Below, piece after piece: positions 24,842 through 34,505 of a stretch of DNA of 64,000 nt. Numbering within the stretch: position 1 is the stretch's first letter; the number at the start of each line of letters is the position of its first letter. Made by a program: the position numbers and the translations under genes. Source of the stretch: Petrimonas sulfuriphila (lineage in GTDB: Bacteria; Bacteroidota; Bacteroidia; Bacteroidales; Dysgonomonadaceae). Under the pieces are notes generated by a model that was given only the letters and a program-made list of their open reading frames with translations, was not told the DNA's origin and made no database searches. The DNA lies in contig CP073276.1 of NCBI GenBank assembly GCA_038561985.1, positions 2,728,001-2,792,000 on the forward strand, given 5' to 3'.

Positions 24842-24872
24842 CAAATATACGAACTTTGGTGATCTTTGCAAA
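24842..24872 (-). promoter_or_regulatory. Promoter of the dgkA operon
   Basis: On the minus strand TTTG (24872-24869), a 19-base spacer, then TATATTTG (24849-24842): a full Bacteroidetes promoter. It supports the ATG at 24782. Confidence 0.7.
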
Positions 24873-24910
24873 AACAGGCCGTTTTTTTATCTTTATTGCC
24901 GTGCATTTTT

Positions 24911-24918
24911 TATCTTTG
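24911..24918 (+). promoter_or_regulatory. Promoter -7 element of the zinc-ribbon gene
   Basis: TATCTTTG, 20 bases before the ATG at 24939. Confidence 0.5.
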
Positions 24919-24938
24919 CCTGAATTAAATACAACACT

Positions 24939-26045
24939 ATGGCCCAATTTTGCCCGCTTTGCGGAAGGAGTAAACCGGAAGAAGCATTGTTTTGCAACGA
25001 TTGCAAAGATAAGATAGAAAAGGAATATGAAGTGGATGTCCCCAAAGGTGAAGGGGGAATGGATGCTGTTGGGCAGGAATTGACTGAAAGGAGTGTTGAG
25101 GCCAAAAAAGAGAATCCGGATCTGCCGACGGATACTTTGTCAAAAGACACAGGGCCGCGAAAGAACAAAAGCCGCCTTTTTTGGGGGTTGCTCCTCTTGG
25201 GTATATTGCTGGTTGCCGGGTTTTTTTATTACGGAGAGACGGTAAGAAAAGGCAATTTAGACAGGTTGCAATGGGATGCGGCTGTGAAAGAAAACAGTGT
25301 AAGCGGTTACCTGACTTATATGCAGGCGTTTCCGAAAGGAAAATATTACACCCTGGCTGAAGAAAACCTGGTGAAACTCAAAGGAAATGAAGCAGAGACC
25401 TGGAGAACATTGCAATCTTCGGATAACAGGGCGGAACTGCGGGATTTCCTGACGCAATATCCGGAAAGCCCGTACACCCCGTTGGTGAAAAAAAGGTTGG
25501 ATTCGCTTGCCTGGGTGGCTACCCTGAACGACAATACCGCCGAAAGTTATTCCGATTACATGGTTGCGTCGCAAAGCGGAGAACTGCCGGGCGACTATTT
25601 CGGCAATGCACAGGAAAGATACGAGATGTTGTTCCAATCGTATCCGGTTACAAAAAGTGATCTGGACAGTATCCGGCTTACCGTCGACGGGTTCTTTACG
25701 GCATTATCCGCTCTTAAAGCCAACGAAATAACCAAATATATGGCTCCGGTCGTTTTCCGGTTTTTCAACTCCGGTGGAGGTCAACGTGAAAAGATAGTTG
25801 GAGACCTGATTATCACTGGGGCAAGAACACAAGCTCCAACCGTCCAGTTTTTACCGAATACGGCCGCAGTAGCATACGAGAAAACGGATATTGAACATTA
25901 CAAGGTGAATGTTCCCGTTCAGAAATCGTATGTTGACGGTGGACAACAGAAAACCGTTTCAGGGTATATCGTTCAGATGGAACTGGACAGGAACTTCCGG
26001 ATACTTACCCTGACCGAACGCAAACCGTCTGCCGACGCGTTCTGA
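24939..26045 (+). CDS. Zinc-ribbon membrane protein of unknown function
   Basis: The 368-residue protein starts with a zinc ribbon (MAQFCPLCGRSKPEEALFCN and the next C, residues 5-22, four cysteines in two CxxC pairs). A polar linker leads to one membrane helix (about residues 80-98, LFWGLLLLGILLVAGFFYYG). The rest is outside or in the periplasm: two short SPOR/tetratricopeptide-like helical repeats (AAVKENSVSGYLTYMQAFPKG, and RAELRDFLTQYPESPY, VATLNDNTAESYSDYMV), then an NTF2-like beta domain from about residue 235. It fits a family of Bacteroidetes zinc-ribbon proteins without a known role. It is convergent with tdh, 5 bases apart. Confidence 0.6.
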   Translation: MAQFCPLCGRSKPEEALFCNDCKDKIEKEYEVDVPKGEGGMDAVGQELTERSVEAKKENPDLPTDTLSKDTGPRKNKSRLFWGLLLLGILLVAGFFYYGETVRKGNLDRLQWDAAVKENSVSGYLTYMQAFPKGKYYTLAEENLVKLKGNEAETWRTLQSSDNRAELRDFLTQYPESPYTPLVKKRLDSLAWVATLNDNTAESYSDYMVASQSGELPGDYFGNAQERYEMLFQSYPVTKSDLDSIRLTVDGFFTALSALKANEITKYMAPVVFRFFNSGGGQREKIVGDLIITGARTQAPTVQFLPNTAAVAYEKTDIEHYKVNVPVQKSYVDGGQQKTVSGYIVQMELDRNFRILTLTERKPSADAF

Positions 26046-26050
26046 AAATT

Positions 26051-27076
26051 CTAATCCCAGCTGAGAATCACTTTTCCACACTGTCCGCTTTCCATCACTT
26101 CGAAACCTTTCTGGTATTCATCGATGGAAAAACGATGGGTGATAACGGGAGTCAGGTCAATTCCGGAAATAAGCATCTGCTCCATCTGGTACCAGGTTTC
26201 CCACATCTCACGGCCGTAAATCCCTTTCAGCGTAAGGGCCTTAAAGATGATCTCGTTCCAGTCGACCGTAGTGTTGTTGGGTAAAATTCCGAGCAGCGAT
26301 ATTTTTGAACCGTTGTACATGTTGTCGATCATTTCCCGGAATGCAGCGGGGGAGCCGGACATTTCCAACCCTACGTCAAAGCCGCGCATTCCCAGTTTTT
26401 CAACCGCTTGCCGGATGCTCTCTCCTTTCGAAGGGTTAACGGTTAGCGTAGCTCCCATTTTCCGGGCTATCTCCAGCCTGTAATCACTCAGGTCGCTGAC
26501 CACAACGTACCGGGCACCTGCAAAGCGGCATATGGCGGTTGCCATGCTCCCGATAAGCCCGGCACCGGTGATGAGCACATCTTCCCCGATAAGCGGGAAC
26601 GATAAGGCTGTATGCGTGGCATTTCCGAAGGGATCCATAATGGAGGCGATCTCATCGGGAATACGGGGGTCCAGCTTAACGACGTTCTCTGCCGGGAGCG
26701 ACAAATATTCGGCAAAGGCCCCGTCGCGGTTCACACCCACACCGAGGGTGTTTTCACAAACGTGTAGCTTCCCGCGGCGGCAGTTGCGGCAGTGTCCGCA
26801 AGCGATATGTCCTTCCCCGGTAACCCGGTCGCCGGTTTTCAGGTTTTTTACTCCGCTTCCCATGTCCACAATTTCGCCCACGTATTCGTGTCCGATGGTC
26901 ATGGGGGTTTTGATGGTCTTTTGCGCCCAATCGTCCCATTTATAAATGTGCAGATCGGTTCCGCAGATAGAGGTTTTTATGATTTTAATGAGGACATCGT
27001 TCACTCCGATCTCGGGAACGGGTATCTCTTGCATCCATATTCCCTTTTCGGGACGCAGTTTAACTAAGGCTTTCAT
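26051..27076 (-). CDS. tdh: L-threonine 3-dehydrogenase
   Basis: The enzyme oxidises L-threonine with NAD to 2-amino-3-oxobutyrate. The 341-residue protein is a zinc-dependent medium-chain dehydrogenase: catalytic zinc ligand C38 in TSICGTDLH with GHEYVGEIV, four structural cysteines in [16 protein letters not shown], and the NAD fold around [11 protein letters not shown]. The length and the WDDWAQ segment are typical of Tdh. It follows kbl by 26 bases, and the two enzymes act in sequence in threonine breakdown to glycine and acetyl-CoA. Confidence 0.95.
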   Translation of the reverse strand: MKALVKLRPEKGIWMQEIPVPEIGVNDVLIKIIKTSICGTDLHIYKWDDWAQKTIKTPMTIGHEYVGEIVDMGSGVKNLKTGDRVTGEGHIACGHCRNCRRGKLHVCENTLGVGVNRDGAFAEYLSLPAENVVKLDPRIPDEIASIMDPFGNATHTALSFPLIGEDVLITGAGLIGSMATAICRFAGARYVVVSDLSDYRLEIARKMGATLTVNPSKGESIRQAVEKLGMRGFDVGLEMSGSPAAFREMIDNMYNGSKISLLGILPNNTTVDWNEIIFKALTLKGIYGREMWETWYQMEQMLISGIDLTPVITHRFSIDEYQKGFEVMESGQCGKVILSWD

Positions 27077-27102
27077 AATGAGTGTGGGTTATAAGTTGTG
27101 GG

Positions 27103-28293
27103 TTATTTAATAACGGCAAGTTTTTTTCCGACTTTAATAAACGCAGCAATGGCTTTGTCCAGGTGTTCACGTTTGTGTCCGGCGGATAGCTGAACACGGA
27201 TACGTGCCTCCCCTTTCGGAACGACGGGATAATAGAATCCGGTAACGTAGATGCCTTCATCGAGCAGGGTTGATGCAAATTCCTGTGACAGCTTGGCATC
27301 GTAGAGCATTACGGCACAAATAGCCGACTGGGTAGGTTTGATGTCGAAATTGGCTTCTTTCATTTTGGCTACGAAATAATCGACATTCTCGTGCAGCTTG
27401 TCTTGCAACTCATTCGATTCCTGAAGCAATTCAAACGCCTTGATTCCGGCAGCTGCCACCAACGGAGGAATGGAGTTGGAGAAAAGGTAGGGGCGTGAAC
27501 GCTGACGAAGCATGTCGATGATCTCCTTGCGTCCGGTAGTAAAACCGCCTATGGCACCACCAAATGCTTTTCCGAGCGTTCCGGTAATGATTTCCGCTTT
27601 TCCCAGGCAGTTGTATTGTTCAGTAACGCCGCGTCCGGTTTTTCCGACGACTCCTGCCGAATGGCTTTCATCGATCATCACCAGGGCATCGTACTTCTCG
27701 GCCAATTCCATGATTTTATCGATGGGAGCCACGTTTCCATCCATGGAGAACACACCGTCCGTTGCGATGATGCGAAAGCGTTGCGCTTGTGCTTCCTGCA
27801 GTTTGGCTTCCAAATCGGCCATGTCGGCGTTGGCGTAGCGATAACGTTTGGCTTTGCACAGGCGCACTCCGTCGATGATGGAGGCGTGGTTGAGTGCGTC
27901 TGAAACAATAGCATCTTCCTCGGTAAACAGGGGTTCGAACAACCCGCCGTTGGCGTCGAAGCAGGCTGCGTATAGAATGGTATCTTCCGTTTTGAAAAAT
28001 TTGCTGATCGTAGCTTCCAGCTCTTTGTGAAGGTCTTGCGTCCCGCAAATGAAACGTACGGATGACATTCCGTACCCGCGTTCATCGAGGGCTTTTTTGG
28101 CTGCTTCGATCAGGTGGGCGTTGTCTGACAATCCGAGGTAGTTGTTGGCACAAAAGTTCAATACTTCCTGTCCCGATTTTACTTTGATCTCTGCCTTTTG
28201 AGGCGTAACGATAATCCGTTCATTTTTGTAAAGTCCTGCTTCTTGGATAGCGGCTAATTCGCTTTGCAGGTGTTGTTGCATTTTTTCGTACAT
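27103..28293 (-). CDS. kbl: Glycine C-acetyltransferase (2-amino-3-ketobutyrate CoA ligase)
   Basis: Kbl splits 2-amino-3-oxobutyrate with CoA to glycine and acetyl-CoA, the second step after Tdh. The 396-residue protein is a type I PLP enzyme of the alpha-oxoamine synthase family: FCANNYLGLSDN at the start, the FDANGGLFEPL and NHASIIDGVRL segments, the DESHSAGVVG aspartate-histidine, and the PLP lysine K242 in GTLGKAFGGAIGG. The gene stands directly upstream of tdh, so the pathway is complete in two adjacent genes. Confidence 0.95.
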   Translation of the reverse strand: MYEKMQQHLQSELAAIQEAGLYKNERIIVTPQKAEIKVKSGQEVLNFCANNYLGLSDNAHLIEAAKKALDERGYGMSSVRFICGTQDLHKELEATISKFFKTEDTILYAACFDANGGLFEPLFTEEDAIVSDALNHASIIDGVRLCKAKRYRYANADMADLEAKLQEAQAQRFRIIATDGVFSMDGNVAPIDKIMELAEKYDALVMIDESHSAGVVGKTGRGVTEQYNCLGKAEIITGTLGKAFGGAIGGFTTGRKEIIDMLRQRSRPYLFSNSIPPLVAAAGIKAFELLQESNELQDKLHENVDYFVAKMKEANFDIKPTQSAICAVMLYDAKLSQEFASTLLDEGIYVTGFYYPVVPKGEARIRVQLSAGHKREHLDKAIAAFIKVGKKLAVIK

Positions 28294-28332
28294 AGTGTTG
28301 TTAAGTTATAAGTTGTGAGAGCCTGGGCTTTT

Positions 28333-29829
28333 TTACTCCTCAATCAGCGATTGCGGCAAGCTTTTCTTTGCTTTAACTCCCAAATCTTTTAGTTTCTGAG
28401 TCTGTAAGACCAAATTGTCGTTTCCGGTAGAAAGCTGTTTGTAGGCATCGTTGTACGCGTTCTGAGCCTGGTCCAGGTTTTTCCCGATTTTTTCGAGGTT
28501 ATTGATAAACCCCACAAACTTATCGTAGAGTTTTGCCCCGCGTTCGGCAATCTCTATCGCATTTCGGTTCTGATATTCACGCTTCCAGAGGTCAACGATG
28601 AGCTTTAACGCTGCAATCAGGTTTGTAGGGCTGATGAGCAGGATTTTTTTGTCGTATGCGTATTGCCAGATATCCGGGTCGTGTTGTAAGGCAAGCATGT
28701 ATGCCGGTTCGTTTGGGACGAACATCATCACGAAATCGAGCGTAACGGCGTAATCCTGATAGCTTTTCCGGCTCAGCTCATCAATGTGCTTCCTTACCGA
28801 ACGCAGGTGTTCCCCGATGCATTTTTTTTGTTCGTCGACTTCGTCGGTTTGTGTGTAACGAACATACGCCGACAGCGATACCTTGGAGTCGATAATTACC
28901 TTGCGGTCGTCGGGGTAGGAGATGATCACATCGGGTTGCATTTTGCTTCCGTCCTCGTTAACGAGGTAGGCACCGTCGACGTCTTTCAGGAACTCCTGGA
29001 CAAAGTATTCCCTGTCGCGCACCAATCCCGATTTCTCGAGGATGTTCTCCAGGATCATTTGTCCCCAATCGCCTTGTGTTTTGGAGCTTCCTTTCAAGGC
29101 ATTGGTCAGGTTCACGGCATCCTCGCTGAGTTTTGTATTGAGCTCCTTCAGCTTTTTTACTTCTTCGCCCAGTGAAAACCTCTCTTTGGCTTCGGTAATG
29201 TAGACCTCTTCCACTTTTTTCCGGAACGAGTCGATATTTTCACCTAACGGCTTCAGGATGATGTCTAAGTTCTCCTGATTGATCTTGGTGAACTTGTGCG
29301 TTTTTTCGTCCAGGATTTTTTCCGCGATATTTTCAAACTCCAGGTTGAATTGTTTTCGCAGGTTCTCCATTTCGGACTTTTGCGTCTCCAGCTTCTCTTT
29401 CAGGGCGTTGAAGTCGGCTGTTGAGGCGGCAAGCAACCTGTTGGTTTCGTTAAACTCATCGGTCATCGATTTTAATTCCAGCTTGTAAGTGCCGATTTCT
29501 TCCAACTGCTTTTGTACGGTGTCGTGGGCTACATTGAGCTGGGCAGTAGTGCCGGAGAGGTTACGTTCAAGGGCCTGAACTTCGTCCCGGGACTGTTCTG
29601 TCTTTTCCCGGTATGCCGCAATCTCCGTTCTTAATTCCGCCTCATCTTCCTGCATTGACTTCAGTTTCTCCTGCGCTACAATGAGGTCGGTATGTAGAGA
29701 GACATTCTTCTCATTCACGGCTTCAAGTTCTTGTTTTGATACCGTTTTCAACCTGACAAGGAGGGTTGCCATGATCCAGGCAATAATTCCTCCGGCCACA
29801 AAACCTATGAGAAGACCGGTTATTTCCAT
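28333..29829 (-). CDS. rmuC: DNA recombination protein RmuC
   Basis: The 498-residue protein has an N-terminal membrane anchor (LLIGFVAGGIIAWIMATLL), a long coiled coil over about residues 25-190, and the RmuC nuclease-like domain from about 230, with GDWGQMILENILEKSGL and the conserved PDVIISYPDDRKVIIDSKVSL that holds the PD-(D/E)XK-like D and D-x-K. RmuC limits inversions at short repeats and may trim DNA structures. It is the middle gene of the lptFG-like, ribBA, rmuC, kbl, tdh run (gaps 10-40 bases), which may be one long transcript. Confidence 0.92.
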   Translation of the reverse strand: MEITGLLIGFVAGGIIAWIMATLLVRLKTVSKQELEAVNEKNVSLHTDLIVAQEKLKSMQEDEAELRTEIAAYREKTEQSRDEVQALERNLSGTTAQLNVAHDTVQKQLEEIGTYKLELKSMTDEFNETNRLLAASTADFNALKEKLETQKSEMENLRKQFNLEFENIAEKILDEKTHKFTKINQENLDIILKPLGENIDSFRKKVEEVYITEAKERFSLGEEVKKLKELNTKLSEDAVNLTNALKGSSKTQGDWGQMILENILEKSGLVRDREYFVQEFLKDVDGAYLVNEDGSKMQPDVIISYPDDRKVIIDSKVSLSAYVRYTQTDEVDEQKKCIGEHLRSVRKHIDELSRKSYQDYAVTLDFVMMFVPNEPAYMLALQHDPDIWQYAYDKKILLISPTNLIAALKLIVDLWKREYQNRNAIEIAERGAKLYDKFVGFINNLEKIGKNLDQAQNAYNDAYKQLSTGNDNLVLQTQKLKDLGVKAKKSLPQSLIEE

Positions 29830-29845
29830 TTTTTTGCTTTTACGG

Positions 29846-31066
29846 TTACAATCCGGAATTTTTCAGGATATGTCCCATCTTTTTCTTCTTGGTTTCCATG
29901 TAGAAATGGTTGTACTCGTTGGGCGTAATTTCGATAGGCACATTTTCCACCACTTCCAGTCCGTAAGATTCCAGTCCGATACGTTTCACGGGATTGTTGG
30001 TCATTAACCGCATTTTTGTGACGCCCAGGCTTTGCAGGATTTGTGCACCCACGCCGTAATCGCGCTCGTCGGCCTTATAGCCTAAATGGAGGTTGGCATC
30101 AACCGTATCCATTCCCTTTTCCTGTAATTTGTAGGCCGAAGCCTTTGCCATAAGTCCGATTCCACGTCCTTCCTGATTGAGATAAACCAACACGCCTTTT
30201 CCTTCTTTTTCGATCATCTGCATGGCTTTATGCAGTTGTTCTCCGCATTCGCATCGCATGGAGCCGAAAATATCGCCGGTTATACACGACGAGTGAACGC
30301 GCACCAAAATGGGCTCGTCTTTGTGCCATTCTCCTTTTATCAGTGCTACGTGATCCAATCCGTTGGACTTCTGGCGAAAAGGAACCATATGGAAATCGCC
30401 GTACTGGGTGGGTAAATGTACCTCTTCCCCGCGGTTTACGAGCGACTCTGTCCTCAGGCGATACTTGATGAGATCGGCAACTGAAATAATCTTCAGGTTA
30501 AATTCCTTTGCCATTTTCATCAGTTCGGGCATGCGTGCCATTTCCCCGTCTTCCTTTTTTATCTCTGCCAGCGCTCCGGCAGGGTACAATCCGGCCAAAC
30601 GGGCCAGGTCAATAGTAGCTTCCGTGTGTCCTGCACGGCGAATAACGCCTTTGCTCATGGCTCGTAACGGGAAAATGTGTCCCGGCCGGCCAAAATCTTC
30701 GGGTTTGGTTTCTTCACGTGCCAGCGCCAGTATGGTTTGTGCCCGGTCGTAGGCCGAGATGCCGGTCGTGCAGCCGTGAGTGAGTAAATCTATAGAGACG
30801 GTAAACGGTGTGGAGTGGATGGAGGTGTTGTGGGTGACCATCATGGGCAACTCCAATTCTTCGGCACGTTCTTTGGTGATGGGTGTACAGATAAGTCCCC
30901 GGGCGTGCGTCTCCATAAAGTTGACTTTTTCCGGCGTGATACACTCGGCAGCAATGATCAGATCGCCTTCATTTTCGCGGTCTTCGTCGTCGACCACGAT
31001 TATGAAGTTTCCTTTTTTTATTTCTTCGATAGCTTCTTCTATCGTGTTTAGCGTAAATTCTTTCAT
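29846..31066 (-). CDS. ribBA: Bifunctional DHBP synthase / GTP cyclohydrolase II
   Basis: The enzyme makes both early riboflavin precursors. The N-terminal half (about 1-200) is 3,4-dihydroxy-2-butanone-4-phosphate synthase, with [14 protein letters not shown] and [13 protein letters not shown]. The C-terminal half (about 205-406) is GTP cyclohydrolase II, with [20 protein letters not shown] giving the three zinc cysteines and [14 protein letters not shown]. The total of 406 residues is normal. There is no room for an FMN riboswitch, since the gene starts 10 bases after the upstream gene. Confidence 0.95.
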   Translation of the reverse strand: MKEFTLNTIEEAIEEIKKGNFIIVVDDEDRENEGDLIIAAECITPEKVNFMETHARGLICTPITKERAEELELPMMVTHNTSIHSTPFTVSIDLLTHGCTTGISAYDRAQTILALAREETKPEDFGRPGHIFPLRAMSKGVIRRAGHTEATIDLARLAGLYPAGALAEIKKEDGEMARMPELMKMAKEFNLKIISVADLIKYRLRTESLVNRGEEVHLPTQYGDFHMVPFRQKSNGLDHVALIKGEWHKDEPILVRVHSSCITGDIFGSMRCECGEQLHKAMQMIEKEGKGVLVYLNQEGRGIGLMAKASAYKLQEKGMDTVDANLHLGYKADERDYGVGAQILQSLGVTKMRLMTNNPVKRIGLESYGLEVVENVPIEITPNEYNHFYMETKKKKMGHILKNSGL

Positions 31067-31076
31067 TTTGTATTGT

Positions 31077-33017
31077 TTATACAGCTACTTTACGTTGCTG
31101 GTTGTTCATTATCTCATTTAATTCGTTGTTTAACGTTAATACGGCGTTTAAGTCCCTGTTGATTCGCTTTTCAAAAGGCAGTGAAAGCAGTTTCATTATA
31201 ACCCCGAGAGGGAAAATATACATGCACAGTTTGGCAAGTGTGGATCCCGTATTAAAGGGGCGTACATATTTTATCAAAACCGGGTATTCCTTTGCTTTCT
31301 CAATAACCATCGGCTTACGTGAGTTGGATAGCTGATTGAGCATATTCTCCATCTTGTTTTTTATCGAGGTCAAGGAATGGTCGTATCCGTTGTCTGTCCA
31401 ATAGGTTTTGTATCCGAGGGTGCCGTATTTTTGCAGGTGGGCGGCCACCTCATCGGTCAGCTCACGTGACGATTGATAAACCTCGGCGTAGTTGGGTTCT
31501 TCAATAACGACCTCTTTCAGCGTATAATTTCTTTTCTCGCGGATAAAGAAAAGTTTCTTGAAGAAGCTTGTATAGGTATCGGTACTCATAATTACCGAGT
31601 CTGTCATGGCCTTGTACGTCAGGAAAATGCCCAACGGCAGCAGAATCATCGAGCTGAACCACATGCCGATCCAATGATCCCAAACCCCGTCGCGGGCCAT
31701 TTTGTAACCTACATTGTCTAGGATATAGTAGATAATAAACAAAATAACCGATATGACAATGGGTGTTCCCAGGCCACCTTTGCGTACGATGGAGCCCAGT
31801 GGGGCACCGATGAAAAAGAATACGAGACAGGCAAAGGGGATGGTGAATTTTCGGTGCCACTCGATCCATTGCCGGTTTATATTTCGTTGTGTGGTTGTTT
31901 TGGACATCGACCGGAAAAGATAATCGTTCCCGTTATTGTCGGCTTTTGAGTAGGCGTTTTGCAGGATGGCCGTCTGGGTTTGTATGTCTTTTGAAGCGAA
32001 AATAGAATCCATATCGGGTTTCATGGATGCGGTTGCGTGCTCAACGATGGAGTCCCTTTTCTCTTGCGGATAGCTGTTCCGGAAAGAAAGATAGGTATAT
32101 TGTTTCATTATCTTCCGGTCGGAAATGTTTACGCTGTCGATGAATTGCTCCAAAGAGTCGATCGAAACCCTTAGCTGTGCGATATTTTTGGAAACGTAAT
32201 TGCTCGATTCGCTCTCCTGTAAAACACTTTCTTCCATTCGGTTGAAGTTGTCATCATAGGGTATAGTCATCGTTTTTGTAACAAAACTCTCGCGGGCATA
32301 GGGGATAAACTCCGAAGAAAAATTCATATTTTCCGTTCCCTGGGTAAAGTTTTGAAACTGTTGCCCGCTATGCATCGTAAAGACAAGCGATAATTTATCT
32401 TCCGAGGTTCGCATCTCGGCCGAATCACAGATAATGACAGCCATATTCTGGAACCCGCTGCTGACGTCGTAAATGGAAACGCCATACAGCATTCCGGTTT
32501 TCCGGTTTTTCTTGTCCACGTACAAATTGTAACCTTCTATCTCCTTGTAAAAAACACCTTCGGGAACATCCAGTTCAGGTGATTTCTGCCGGATGGAGAT
32601 CAGGAGTGAATAAAACTTGGGCTGGATTTTCGGCATGGCGTTGTTTTGAAAAAAAAAGGTGCCTATGCAGATTAAGACAATCAGGGCAATGAGCGGAACC
32701 ATCGCCTTGATGAGAGAGATCCCCGCCGATTTTATGGCCAGCAGCTCCAGGTTTTCACCCAGGTTCCCAAACATCATCAGCGAAGCCAGCAATATGGATA
32801 AAGGCAGTGCCAAAGGTATCAACTGAAGCGCTGCGTATAAAAACATTTCACCTATTACGTTCAACCCGAGCCCTTTACCTACCATGTCCTCAACGTATTT
32901 CCATAAGAACTGCATCAACACCAAAAAAAGGCATATGGCAAACGTCATCAGAAACAGCGGGATATAGGTTTTTAACAAATAGCCGTAAAGTTTTTTTATA
33001 TGGAAATCCCTTCTCAT
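31077..33017 (-). CDS. LptF/LptG family permease (YjgP/YjgQ), long form
   Basis: The protein belongs to the LptFG permeases that, with LptB, pull lipopolysaccharide out of the inner membrane. Membrane helices lie near the start ([20 protein letters not shown], then [20 protein letters not shown] and [15 protein letters not shown]) and again at about residues 395-480 after a large periplasmic domain. At 646 residues it is much longer than E. coli LptF or LptG (about 360); the extra part is a C-terminal region of about 160 residues with one or two more hydrophobic segments. It heads the run ending in tdh and has a -7 element at 33049-33056. Whether it is LptF or LptG cannot be decided. Confidence 0.85.
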   Translation of the reverse strand: MRRDFHIKKLYGYLLKTYIPLFLMTFAICLFLVLMQFLWKYVEDMVGKGLGLNVIGEMFLYAALQLIPLALPLSILLASLMMFGNLGENLELLAIKSAGISLIKAMVPLIALIVLICIGTFFFQNNAMPKIQPKFYSLLISIRQKSPELDVPEGVFYKEIEGYNLYVDKKNRKTGMLYGVSIYDVSSGFQNMAVIICDSAEMRTSEDKLSLVFTMHSGQQFQNFTQGTENMNFSSEFIPYARESFVTKTMTIPYDDNFNRMEESVLQESESSNYVSKNIAQLRVSIDSLEQFIDSVNISDRKIMKQYTYLSFRNSYPQEKRDSIVEHATASMKPDMDSIFASKDIQTQTAILQNAYSKADNNGNDYLFRSMSKTTTQRNINRQWIEWHRKFTIPFACLVFFFIGAPLGSIVRKGGLGTPIVISVILFIIYYILDNVGYKMARDGVWDHWIGMWFSSMILLPLGIFLTYKAMTDSVIMSTDTYTSFFKKLFFIREKRNYTLKEVVIEEPNYAEVYQSSRELTDEVAAHLQKYGTLGYKTYWTDNGYDHSLTSIKNKMENMLNQLSNSRKPMVIEKAKEYPVLIKYVRPFNTGSTLAKLCMYIFPLGVIMKLLSLPFEKRINRDLNAVLTLNNELNEIMNNQQRKVAV

Positions 33018-33048
33018 CTGTTAAAAGAAGCCCTTTTTAAATTCGATA

Positions 33049-33056
33049 CAAAGATA
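33049..33056 (-). promoter_or_regulatory. Promoter -7 element of the lptFG-ribBA-rmuC run
   Basis: TATCTTTG on the minus strand, 32 bases before the ATG. Confidence 0.5.
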
Positions 33057-33098
33057 ATAAATTCCTGTGGAGAAAAGTGTTTTGAGGTTTAAGAAAAC

Positions 33099-33135
33099 AA
33101 AAAGAACAACCGGCTTGTTTTCGGTTGTTCTTTTT
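33099..33135. terminator. Strong bidirectional terminator
   Basis: AAAAAGAACAACCG (33099-33112) and CGGTTGTTCTTTTT (33122-33135) form a perfect 14-base stem with a 9-base loop. It ends the START-domain gene on the minus strand. Confidence 0.85.
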
Positions 33136-33158
33136 GTTTATATAGCGAGGGATAGCTA

Positions 33159-33548
33159 CTACACACCCAGCCTTCTTTTCATTTTATCGATCTGTGTTTC
33201 CCACAAGGTAATGGCATCGCCTTTTTCGTCGGGTTCTGCGAAATCGGTGATTTGTAAAGCAATTTCATTGGATAATTCCAGTTTATGAAGCTGGAACTCA
33301 AAATATATATTTTCTTCCTCCTCGTCCAACCACCGGAAACGAATACTTTGCTGGGGTTTCGAACCTAAGATCTCTGCCTGATTATCCGACTTTCCCCAAA
33401 AAAATGTGTAAACATTTTCTTCCTCGTTCATCGTAACTTCATCGGCAAACCATTCCGATAATCCGTCAACCTGGCTGATCATTCTCCACAAACTCGCTTG
33501 TGTGGCACTCCCCATCACAAACTCAATATGAAACTTCTCTTTAAGCAT
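33159..33548 (-). CDS. START-like domain protein (AHSA1/Bet v1 fold)
   Basis: The 129-residue protein fits the small SRPBCC/START-like family found in Bacteroidetes: KFHIEFVMGSATQASLWRMI at the start, the WFADEVTMNEEENVYTFFWG strand pair, then SIRFRWLDEEEENIYFEFQL and a long C-terminal helix (WETQIDKMKRRLG). Such domains bind hydrophobic ligands or act as chaperones; no substrate is known here. It is transcribed alone, with a strong terminator 24 bases downstream. It has no signal peptide. Confidence 0.75.
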   Translation of the reverse strand: MLKEKFHIEFVMGSATQASLWRMISQVDGLSEWFADEVTMNEEENVYTFFWGKSDNQAEILGSKPQQSIRFRWLDEEEENIYFEFQLHKLELSNEIALQITDFAEPDEKGDAITLWETQIDKMKRRLGV

Positions 33549-33659
33549 AACTGCTCACAATAAATTGCGCTCAATATACAACTTTTTTTCCATATAACGG
33601 CATTTCACAACAGTTTTTTGGCCGTTGTATAAAAATAGATGAGCAGAATTGGCTTGTTT

Positions 33660-34412
33660 TTAAGAGAATATTTCTTCGAGAAATTTTATGAATCGTTTCC
33701 AAGATTGCTTATCAGCTTCCAGGCGATATGCCGGAGTCCCGAACACCGTAAAACCGTGCGGGGCATTTCCGTATGAGGTCATTTCGTGGGGGATTTTTGC
33801 CGCTTCCAACTCTTTGGCAAGAGCGGCAAAATCATCCATCGTGATGGCGGTATCGGCTGTTCCGTGAAAAATGATGATCTTCCCCCTGGTTTTTGAGTAA
33901 TCTTGCCCTTCGGGGGTTCCCAGGCCACCGTGGAAGGTTGCAAAACCTTTCAACGCTGTTTCCGAGCGGGCTAGCTCCAGGGTGGCTGCACCCCCGAAAC
34001 AATAACCCATCGCCGCCACTTTTTCCGTTTCAGCGCCCTGTTGTCTTGCAGCATGCAAAGCACCCGTCATCAGGCGGCGCAGTTTACTGCGGTCTTTATA
34101 CAATTCTCCCGTGTGTTGGGCTTTCTCTTTGTTCTCGGTGGGACGGATCCCTTTGCCAAAAAGATCGGCTGCAAATACCTGATAGCCTTCTTCGGCCAAC
34201 ATGTTGGCACGTTTTACTTCGTAATCGGTCAGCCCGTCCCAGTCGTGAAGAATCAGTACCAGTGCGGCGTTTCCCGGATTTCCCGTCGATGGCCTGATGT
34301 AATAGCCTTCATAAGGCTCATTGTCCACCTCATAGGTTACAAATTTGCCTTGTGCCAGTGAGATGGAAAAAGAGAAAACGGCGGCGATCAGAAAGAAATG
34401 TTTTGTTGTCAT
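33660..34412 (-). CDS. Secreted dienelactone-hydrolase-like alpha/beta hydrolase
   Basis: From the ATG at 34412 (MTTKHFFLIAAVFSFSIS) the product has 250 residues with a signal peptide ending near SLAQ; an upstream start at 34448 adds a basic, unlikely tail. The dienelactone hydrolase family features are the acid after DWDGLTDYEVKRANMLAEEG, the nucleophile elbow GYCFGGAA with cysteine as nucleophile, the FHGTADTAI aspartate, and the histidine of GNAPHGFTVFG. Family members cut dienelactone in chlorocatechol breakdown, but periplasmic versions in Bacteroidetes have unknown substrates. It lies just after the exported-protein cluster, same strand, and may be unrelated to it. Confidence 0.82.
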   Translation of the reverse strand: MTTKHFFLIAAVFSFSISLAQGKFVTYEVDNEPYEGYYIRPSTGNPGNAALVLILHDWDGLTDYEVKRANMLAEEGYQVFAADLFGKGIRPTENKEKAQHTGELYKDRSKLRRLMTGALHAARQQGAETEKVAAMGYCFGGAATLELARSETALKGFATFHGGLGTPEGQDYSKTRGKIIIFHGTADTAITMDDFAALAKELEAAKIPHEMTSYGNAPHGFTVFGTPAYRLEADKQSWKRFIKFLEEIFS

Positions 34413-34505
34413 AATGCTGTAATTTTTATGTTTACGCTTATAACACAAAATATTTACAAATTGTTGTCTCTATTCGCAATAAGGATGAGGCACGTTTGTT
34501 TCATA

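Noticed and set aside
24783..24947. Longer start for the diacylglycerol kinase
   Set aside because: The extension would cover the promoter at 24842-24872 and overlap the divergent gene; it has no family-like residues.
29846..31090. FMN riboswitch upstream of ribBA
   Set aside because: Only 10 bases separate ribBA from the upstream gene, so there is no room for one.
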